Below are positions 58,785 to 64,000 of a DNA stretch of 64,000 nt, piece after piece. The number at the start of each line of letters is the position of its first letter. Within the stretch, counting starts at the first letter, position 1. The position numbers were made by a program, and so were the translations under genes. Below the pieces are notes generated by a model. That model searched no databases and was not told where the DNA came from. It saw only the letters and a program-made list of their open reading frames with translations. The stretch spans positions 58,158-122,157 of the forward strand of contig CASEFX010000013.1 in assembly GCA_949287305.1 (NCBI GenBank), in the 5' to 3' direction. The stretch comes from an uncultured Sutterella sp. (lineage in GTDB: Bacteria > Pseudomonadota > Gammaproteobacteria > Burkholderiales > Burkholderiaceae_F).

Positions 58785-59717
58785 TTAGGGCGCGACCACG
58801 TCTTCGTAGGCGGGGACGGCCTTGATCATCTTCTTTTGAACCATCCATTCTCCCACACGGCGAACTTCTTCGGCGGTGGGAAGGGGCGGCAGACCGTCGG
58901 CGGTGCCGAACATCGAGAAGCGGACCATCTTGTAGCTGTTGGCAAGAGGCGGCGGCAAAAGGCCCTTCTTCACCATGAGCGGACGATAGGTGTCGGGCTT
59001 TTCTTCCATGAGCTTCGCGGCGGCGGCCACGGCGCGGCGGAAGGAAGAAACCGTCTTTTCGTCCGTGTAGGCGGCCTTGAGCGCGACGATCGCGAGGGCT
59101 TCGTCAAGCTTCGAATCGTTCCAGAGAACGCGTCCGCCCTTTTGTTCGACGAGCGTCACGAGGGGTTCGGGGAGCATCGCCGTTTCGACCTGCCCGCTCT
59201 GGAGCATCTGCAGGCGAATCGGGATCTGCTTGACTTCCAGGTTCTTCACGGCGCCCGCGGGAAGGGATTCCGTTTCCTTCATGCGGTCGAGAAGATAGTC
59301 GATGATGGTCGACGAACTCATCGCCGTGCTCGTTTCATTGAGGTCGCCGAGCTTTTCGTACTTCTTCACCTTGGACGAGACGAGCATCCCGAAGCAGCGC
59401 TGTTCGGGGTGCGTGTGGGTCGTCGTCAGAACGACCTTCTGCTTGATGCCCGTTTCGTTCTGCGTGAAGACGTTCATCAGGTCTCCGAAGTGACCGTCGA
59501 GGCGTCCCGCGCGCATGGCGGCGCCGATTTCGAGCGCCGACTTGAAGGGAACGACCTTCACGTCGAGGCCTTCCTTTTGGAAGAGTCCTTCGGCCTCGGC
59601 CACGTAAAGGACGGCCGAGTCAGCCGCGGGGAGCGCCCCGATTTCGAGCGTCTCGGCCGAAGCCGTCGCCGCAAAGGCGGCCGCAATCGTAAAGAGAAGA
59701 CCTTGGGTGAGTTTCAT
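58785..59717 (-). CDS. ABC transporter substrate-binding protein (SsuA/NMT1-like)
   Basis: 310 residues, Sec signal (LLFTIAAAFAATASA), then an NMT1/THI5-type binding protein: IGALPAADSAVLYVAEAEGLFQKEGLDV, LDGHFGDLMN, and VETAMLPEPLVTLVEQKGG. No thiamine riboswitch is visible upstream, so sulfonate, a pyrimidine or another small molecule remain equally possible. endA lies 21 bp upstream on the same strand. Confidence 0.82.
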   Translation of the reverse strand: MKLTQGLLFTIAAAFAATASAETLEIGALPAADSAVLYVAEAEGLFQKEGLDVKVVPFKSALEIGAAMRAGRLDGHFGDLMNVFTQNETGIKQKVVLTTTHTHPEQRCFGMLVSSKVKKYEKLGDLNETSTAMSSSTIIDYLLDRMKETESLPAGAVKNLEVKQIPIRLQMLQSGQVETAMLPEPLVTLVEQKGGRVLWNDSKLDEALAIVALKAAYTDEKTVSSFRRAVAAAAKLMEEKPDTYRPLMVKKGLLPPPLANSYKMVRFSMFGTADGLPPLPTAEEVRRVGEWMVQKKMIKAVPAYEDVVAP

Positions 59718-59738
59718 CGAAACAAATCCTTCTTCGTA

Positions 59739-60485
59739 TTAAAGTCCCGCCCGGCTGCACGCTTCCTTCACGCGCTCGTTGGGATTCCCCTGAATCGCCT
59801 CGATGCGGCGCGCGCGGGTGCACTCCCAGGCGTCGACCGGATACTGGCGGTCCCAGGCCTCCATGAGCCGGCGGTCCTGATTCGAGAGTCGATAGACCCC
59901 CTGATAGGCGTCGGCCATGTAGAGCACCGTGCGCGCGATCGTGCCGCGGGCCGCTTCGGGCGGCTCCGCGCGGCGCCCGTCGATCTTCATCGAACAGGTG
60001 CCGAAAGTCGCGGGAGAGCCGGGCAGCATTGAATAACGGTAGTTGCTGCGCATGGCGTTCACCGCGCCGATGGCGGGATAAAGGTTGTAGAGATCGGCCT
60101 GCATGTAGCGGAAGGCGGCGTTCGCCTTTTCCGCGCACTTGCGGCCCTTGAAGGCTTTGCCTTTGTTGTCGACGCAGACGTCGGCCCCTTCGCGCCACTC
60201 CACGAAGGCCCGGCCGAAGTTTTCCGCCGGAACGACGTGTTCCCATTCGACGCGGCGGGCGCGCTTGGCGTGCTTGGGCGTCGTGAAGCCGTCGGGCAGC
60301 GTCACGTTCTTTCGCGCGTCAAAAGCGGCGCCGCAGTAAAGCGTCACGCGGTGGTCGAAATACACTTCCCTCTCCAAAAGCCGCTTGGCCTTCGTGAAGG
60401 ATTCGATTTCCGTGTTGCCCGCCGCCATGAGGAGGGTCGAAGCCGCCGCAAGAAGCACGGCGGCAATGGTTTTCGTTGCGTTCAT
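59739..60485 (-). CDS. endA: Periplasmic endonuclease I
   Basis: 248 residues, signal peptide (AVLLAAASTLLMAAG) and the endonuclease I fold with RRVEWEHVVPAENFG (catalytic His in EWEH) and ADLYNLYPAIGAVNAMRSNY. Cleaves double-stranded DNA non-specifically in the periplasm. First in line with the downstream ABC genes; a shared transcript is possible given the 21-bp gap. Confidence 0.9.
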   Translation of the reverse strand: MNATKTIAAVLLAAASTLLMAAGNTEIESFTKAKRLLEREVYFDHRVTLYCGAAFDARKNVTLPDGFTTPKHAKRARRVEWEHVVPAENFGRAFVEWREGADVCVDNKGKAFKGRKCAEKANAAFRYMQADLYNLYPAIGAVNAMRSNYRYSMLPGSPATFGTCSMKIDGRRAEPPEAARGTIARTVLYMADAYQGVYRLSNQDRRLMEAWDRQYPVDAWECTRARRIEAIQGNPNERVKEACSRAGL

Positions 60486-60836
60486 AACATCAAAAAAGAC
60501 GAAGCGGTCTCAGTCTAGCGCGCGAAAGAGACCGTACAGTACGTTCCGAAAGGAAGCGCCGGGAAAAAGCCGTCGGGGATTTGATCTAAACGAAACTCCG
60601 CTCGCTTAGTACCGAGACCATAGTTTCAACTTATTAAAAGATTAATTTCGATAATCATCAAACGCGCCCCCGCGCCGACGGCCGAACATTGTCGCATTTT
60701 ATTGCGCTCGGGCGAAGAATTAGGGGAAATTTACACTTGCGGATTCCGTCGGTTTCTTTACTATCTTGAGTTCTCGGACACGGTGTTTCGTGTCCGTCTT
60801 ACAAAAATCTTCTTCTCGAACTTGGGAGAAAATCGA
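60486..60836. other. 350-bp divergent gap between endA and the FAD reductase
   Basis: AT-rich core at 60615-60660 in an otherwise GC-rich window, a likely promoter zone. A perfect hairpin CGGACACG-GTGTTT-CGTGTCCG (60775-60796) lies in the reductase leader, 40 bp before its ATG. No gene seen. Confidence 0.5.
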
Positions 60837-62261
60837 ATGAAGAAACTGCTTCTTGCCACCGCTCTTTGCGCCGCCTTCGGCGTTGCTTCCGCCGCTGAAG
60901 ACGTCACGGCCGACATCGTCGTGATCGGCGCCGGCGGTGCCGGCCTTTCCGCCGCCGTTCAGGCTCACGACCTCGGCGCCAAGGTGATCGTCGTTGAAAA
61001 GATGGCGATGCCCGGCGGCAACACGATCCGCGCCGCCGGCGGTCTGAACGCCTGCTGCACGCCGCTCCAGAAGGCCAAGGGCTCGAAGGACACGACCGAA
61101 ATCATGTTCACCGACACGATGAAGGGCGGTCACTGGAAGAACAATCCCGAACTCGTCCGCACGCTCGTGAACAACTCCGCTGACGCCGTGGATTGGCTCC
61201 TCGCGCTCGGCGGCGACTTCCGTGACGTGGGCCTCATGGCTGGCGCTTCGCAGCACCGCACGCACCGTCCGACGGGCGGCGCCCTCGTCGGTCCGGAAGT
61301 CATCCGCACGCTCTACACGGCCGCCAAGGCCCGTCAGATCGACATGCGCATGAACACCCAGGCCGTTGAAATCATGAAGAACGGCAAGGGTGCCGTGACC
61401 GGTCTCGTCGTCAAGGGCAAGGACGGCTCCTACAAGATCAACGCCAAGGCCGTTGTGAACGCTGCCGGCGGCTTCGGCGGCAACAACGAACTCGTTTCGA
61501 AGTACGTGCCCCGCCTCAAGGGCTTCGCCACGACGAACCACCCCGGTGCCACGGGTGACGGCATCGTCGTCGCCGAAAAGGCCGGCGCCGCGCTCATCGA
61601 CATGACCGAAATTCAGACGCACCCGACGGTCGTTCCGAAGGTCGGCGAAATGATCACCGAAGCCGTTCGCGGCAACGGCGCCATCCTCATCAACAAGGAC
61701 GGCAAGCGCTTCTTCAACGAACTCGACACGCGCGACGCCGTGTCGGCCGCCATCCTGAAGCAGAAGGACGGCGTTGCCTACCTCTTCTTCGACTCCGACA
61801 TGCAGAAGTCGCTCAAGGCCACCAACGGCTACATCAAGCAGTCCTACACGCTCAAGGGCGAAACGCTTGACGACATCGCCAAGGCCATGGGCGTCAAGGC
61901 CGACGTCCTCAAGCAGACGCTCGCCGACTGGAAGAAGGGCAAGGATGCCAAGAAGGACGCCTTCGGCCGCGCCGACATGCCGCGCGACCTCGCCACGGGC
62001 CCCTTCTACGCGATCACGGTTACGCCGGCCGTTCACCACACGATGGGCGGCATCAAGATCGACTCCAAGACCCAGGTCTACGACCAGAAGGGCAACGTGA
62101 TCCCGGGCCTCTTCGCCGCGGGTGAAGTCACGGGCGGCGTCCACGGCGGCAACCGTCTGGGCGGCAACGCTCAGGCCGACATCGTCGTCTTCGGCCGCAT
62201 CGCCGGTCAGCAGGCTTACATCTTCGCTCAGCAGGCCAAGGCCGCCGACGCCAAGAAGTAA
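60837..62261 (+). CDS. Exported FAD-dependent fumarate reductase-like flavoprotein
   Basis: 474 residues, Sec signal (MKKLLLATALCAAFGVASA), then a FAD_binding_2/flavocytochrome c flavoprotein alone: DIVVIGAGGAGLSAAV, NAAGGFGGNNEL, HHTMGGIKID and GGVHGGNRLGGNAQAD. No haem or FMN domain is fused, so an external electron donor must reach it. Codon use here is visibly more uniform (GCC, CTC, GGC) than neighbours, suggesting high expression. GGGAGA precedes the ATG. Substrate unknown; fumarate is a guess. Confidence 0.88.
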   Translation: MKKLLLATALCAAFGVASAAEDVTADIVVIGAGGAGLSAAVQAHDLGAKVIVVEKMAMPGGNTIRAAGGLNACCTPLQKAKGSKDTTEIMFTDTMKGGHWKNNPELVRTLVNNSADAVDWLLALGGDFRDVGLMAGASQHRTHRPTGGALVGPEVIRTLYTAAKARQIDMRMNTQAVEIMKNGKGAVTGLVVKGKDGSYKINAKAVVNAAGGFGGNNELVSKYVPRLKGFATTNHPGATGDGIVVAEKAGAALIDMTEIQTHPTVVPKVGEMITEAVRGNGAILINKDGKRFFNELDTRDAVSAAILKQKDGVAYLFFDSDMQKSLKATNGYIKQSYTLKGETLDDIAKAMGVKADVLKQTLADWKKGKDAKKDAFGRADMPRDLATGPFYAITVTPAVHHTMGGIKIDSKTQVYDQKGNVIPGLFAAGEVTGGVHGGNRLGGNAQADIVVFGRIAGQQAYIFAQQAKAADAKK

Positions 62262-62287
62262 TCTCCTCTGACGAGCACTTCTCGGAA

Positions 62288-62319
62288 GCCCGAATCGGTT
62301 CGCCCGGTTCGGGCTTTTT
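62288..62319 (+). terminator. Terminator after the FAD reductase
   Basis: GCCCGAA / TTCGGGC stem followed by TTTTT, 26 bp after the stop. Confidence 0.8.
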
Positions 62320-62430
62320 CGTTGTCCTCGTCCGCCGTGAAGTCCCGTCCTCAGAATGAACGAAGCCCCGGCGGGCGGCTCGGCTCGTCGGGGCGTCTGT
62401 GTTTATCGGACCGGTTGTCGTGTTCCGAGA

Positions 62431-63705
62431 TCAGCGGCGGCCGTTGAGGCGTTCGATGATCTTCGCGGCGACGCCGAGGCCCACGGGAAGGGACTTTTCG
62501 TCGACGATGTCGAAGTCCGCCCGATGGTGACCGTTCTGATCGGCGCCGATGAGAAGGTAGGCCGCGCGCCCGCCGTGCGCCACCACGCGGCGCATGAGGA
62601 TCGTGCAGTCTTCGCTGCCGGCGCGCTTCGTGATCGGCATCACCTTCTCGACGCCGGGCACGTCCTTGGCGCATTCGCCCGCGATTTCGAGAAGATCTTC
62701 GCAAAGCGGAAGCGTCGTCGCTTCACCAGCGAGTTCCACTTCGGCCTTCACTTCGTAAGAGCGCGCCACGCCGTCGACGATGCGGATGACCGAGTCGCAC
62801 ATGTAATCGTTGACTTCCGCCGTCTCGCCGCGGACTTCGAGTTCCATGTCCGCATGCACGGGCGTGACGTTGCGGCCTTCACCCGCGTGAAGCGTGCCGA
62901 CGGCGACTCGCGTGTCGCCTTCGCCGTTTCGCGGAATCCCCTGAATCATCATCGCGGCGGCGCAGGCCGCCATCAGGGCGCTGCGGCCCTTCTGGGGATC
63001 GGCCCCGGCGTGCGAGGGAATGCCGTGGAAATGCACGTCAAGCTTCGAGGACGCAAGGAATCCCGTATGACAGAGCCCCACTTCACCCTGACGGCAGAAG
63101 GTCCCGAGGTGCGCGCCGATCAGGTTGTCGACGTCGTCGACGACGCCCGCCGCAGCCATGGCGGCGGCCCCGCGTACGCCCTCTTCCGCGGGCTGAAAGA
63201 GAATCTTGATCGTGCCGCAGAGTTCGTCCTTGTGCTCCATCACCCAACGGGCAAGCGCAAGCCCCACGGAAGCGTGTCCGTCATGACCGCAGGCGTGCAT
63301 GAAGCCCGGGTATTCCGAGGCGAAGCCTTCCTTGGCGGGAAGATGCGACGCGTCGCAGGACTCCGTCACGAGGACGCAGTCGATGTCGCAGCGCCAGGCC
63401 GTGACGGGGCCCGGACGCCCCGTTTCGAGAACGGCGACGGCCCCCGTGTAGCCTTCCATCTGCGCGAGGAGTTCTTCCGAAACACCCGCTTCCCGGGCGC
63501 GTTCGATCGCCGCCTCGACCTTCTTGGGACTGCGGCCCATCACGGCCTCCGGATTGATCACGCGCGTGCCGCAAAGCGGCTCGTAACCCAGAGCGCGAAG
63601 GCGCTCGAGAATCAGAGCGGTCGTCTGGAATTCGCACCAGCCTTCTTCGGGACGGCGGTGCAGCGTACGACGCGTCTCGATCATTTCGCGGACGATGTCG
63701 GTCAT
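62431..63705 (-). CDS. M20-family amidohydrolase
   Basis: 424 residues from ATG 63705 (GAGGAG upstream). Metal-binding HACGHDGHASVG (His-rich, with catalytic Asp), FQPAEEGVRGA (catalytic Glu pair) and GAHLGTF are those of AbgA/AbgB and HipO-type dimetal amidohydrolases. Probably cleaves N-acyl amino acids or aminobenzoyl-glutamate in the cytoplasm. A GCCCCG/CGGGGC hairpin lies just after its stop (62365-62396). Confidence 0.88.
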   Translation of the reverse strand: MTDIVREMIETRRTLHRRPEEGWCEFQTTALILERLRALGYEPLCGTRVINPEAVMGRSPKKVEAAIERAREAGVSEELLAQMEGYTGAVAVLETGRPGPVTAWRCDIDCVLVTESCDASHLPAKEGFASEYPGFMHACGHDGHASVGLALARWVMEHKDELCGTIKILFQPAEEGVRGAAAMAAAGVVDDVDNLIGAHLGTFCRQGEVGLCHTGFLASSKLDVHFHGIPSHAGADPQKGRSALMAACAAAMMIQGIPRNGEGDTRVAVGTLHAGEGRNVTPVHADMELEVRGETAEVNDYMCDSVIRIVDGVARSYEVKAEVELAGEATTLPLCEDLLEIAGECAKDVPGVEKVMPITKRAGSEDCTILMRRVVAHGGRAAYLLIGADQNGHHRADFDIVDEKSLPVGLGVAAKIIERLNGRR

Positions 63706-63913
63706 GTTTTCTCCTCGTAGGTGTACAAAACGATCTTTTGATTGTCGCATGTTTGAGAAAGAACCAAACAGCCGAACAACCCGACGAGCCAATCGGCTCC
63801 CGAGACGCAAAAAGGCCCGATCCGCCGCACGACGAACCGGGCCCGGCACTCGACCTCTTTAGCCTAGATTTTTCATCCCCTGGTTACAGCAAGGGGGTGC
63901 AGAGCCAACATGG

Positions 63914-63949
63914 GCCGCTCGGATAACCTCGAGCGGCTTATTTTTTTAC
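63914..63949 (+). terminator. Terminator-like hairpin near window end
   Basis: GCCGCTCG / CGAGCGGC stem followed by TTATTTTTTT on the plus strand. No plus-strand gene ends just before it in the window, so it may close a small RNA or a very short transcript from 63706-63910. Confidence 0.6.
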
Positions 63950-64000
63950 AGGCCTGAAAATATTTTAGAGAACAGGTAAATCACCAAGAAAAGGCCTGTA
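63947..64000. repeat. Inverted repeat at the window end
   Basis: TACAGGCCT (63947-63955) and AGGCCTGTA (63992-64000), perfect 9-bp arms in an AT-rich stretch. It reaches the window edge, so its full extent is not visible. Could be the tip of a mobile element or a regulator site. Confidence 0.4.

Noticed and set aside
59718..60500. Thiamine (TPP) riboswitch before the NMT1-like transporter
   Set aside because: Only 21 bp lie between endA and the binding-protein gene, and no CUGAGA element was seen near either start.
1..64000. CRISPR array, tRNA or rRNA genes, prophage
   Set aside because: No regularly spaced repeats, no T-loop consensus with acceptor stem, no integrase or structural phage genes; only one tnpB element and a lone primase.

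Overview
The window is GC-rich, gene-dense bacterial chromosome. The pyrH, frr and uppS genes on one strand, an H-NS-type histone-like protein, ppsA with its regulator ppsR, and several exported flavin reductases with Tat or Sec signals (one FMN/FAD type beside a LysR gene, one FAD-only) point to a betaproteobacterium of the order Burkholderiales. A gut Sutterellaceae relative (Sutterella/Parasutterella group) fits best. This is inferred from gene content; no rRNA gene is present. I see no tRNA, rRNA, CRISPR array or prophage.

Layout. 1-7.1 kb (+): 3' end of a secreted C69 dipeptidase, ogt, a TetR regulator and a 1415-residue double acyl-CoA dehydratase activase. 7.3-11.5 kb (-): a molybdate-type ABC operon in the order modA-modD-modC-modB, then a lipoprotein hydrolase. 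11.8-16.2 kb: a large unrecognised protein, a carboxymuconolactone decarboxylase-like protein, an exported cupin and H-NS. 16.4-24.2 kb: ppsA and ppsR at the two ends; between them a TorD-like chaperone, a TMEM165/GDT1 cation transporter behind a yybP-ykoY (Mn2+) riboswitch, and a flavin reductase gene split by a solo-tnpB IS200/IS605-type element. 24.2-30 kb: cardiolipin synthase, an HxlR regulator divergent from a copper ATPase with a fused CopZ-like tail, a YgbA-like Cys-rich protein and a small Cys-rich membrane protein. 30-35.8 kb: two tandem exported PheC-like proteins, PPK2, an exported flavodoxin, a solitary primase, a YbaK protein. 35.9-41.4 kb (-): a complete 2-aminoethylphosphonate uptake and degradation operon (phnT, fused permease, phnS, phnW, phnX) behind a nested palindromic operator. 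42-46.3 kb: HU, a WYL regulator with two identical upstream palindromes, an HD hydrolase, a LuxR-type response regulator with a terminator abutting its start, and a Phd-Doc toxin-antitoxin pair. 46.3-48.7 kb (-): uppS, frr, pyrH. 49-52 kb (-): LysR and a Tat-exported FMN/FAD reductase, separated by a 46-bp palindromic terminator. 52.3-55.7 kb (-): a five-gene cluster of rhodanese, DUF4418 membrane protein, FtsX-like permease, LolD-like ATPase and exported thioredoxin. 55.9-63.7 kb: SugE/Gdx, a DMT exporter, an SsuABC/ThiXYZ-like ABC transporter with endA, an exported FAD reductase and an M20 amidohydrolase.

Themes. The gene set suits an asaccharolytic anaerobe or microaerophile: gluconeogenesis through PpsA/PpsR, periplasmic flavin-dependent reduction of organic acceptors, peptide and acyl-CoA metabolism, and acquisition of molybdate and phosphonate. 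The most promising undescribed items are the rhodanese/DUF4418/ABC/thioredoxin cluster, the tnpB insertion with a predictable guide RNA, the copA-copZ fusion that keeps an internal ribosome binding site, and several clear but unassigned operator palindromes.
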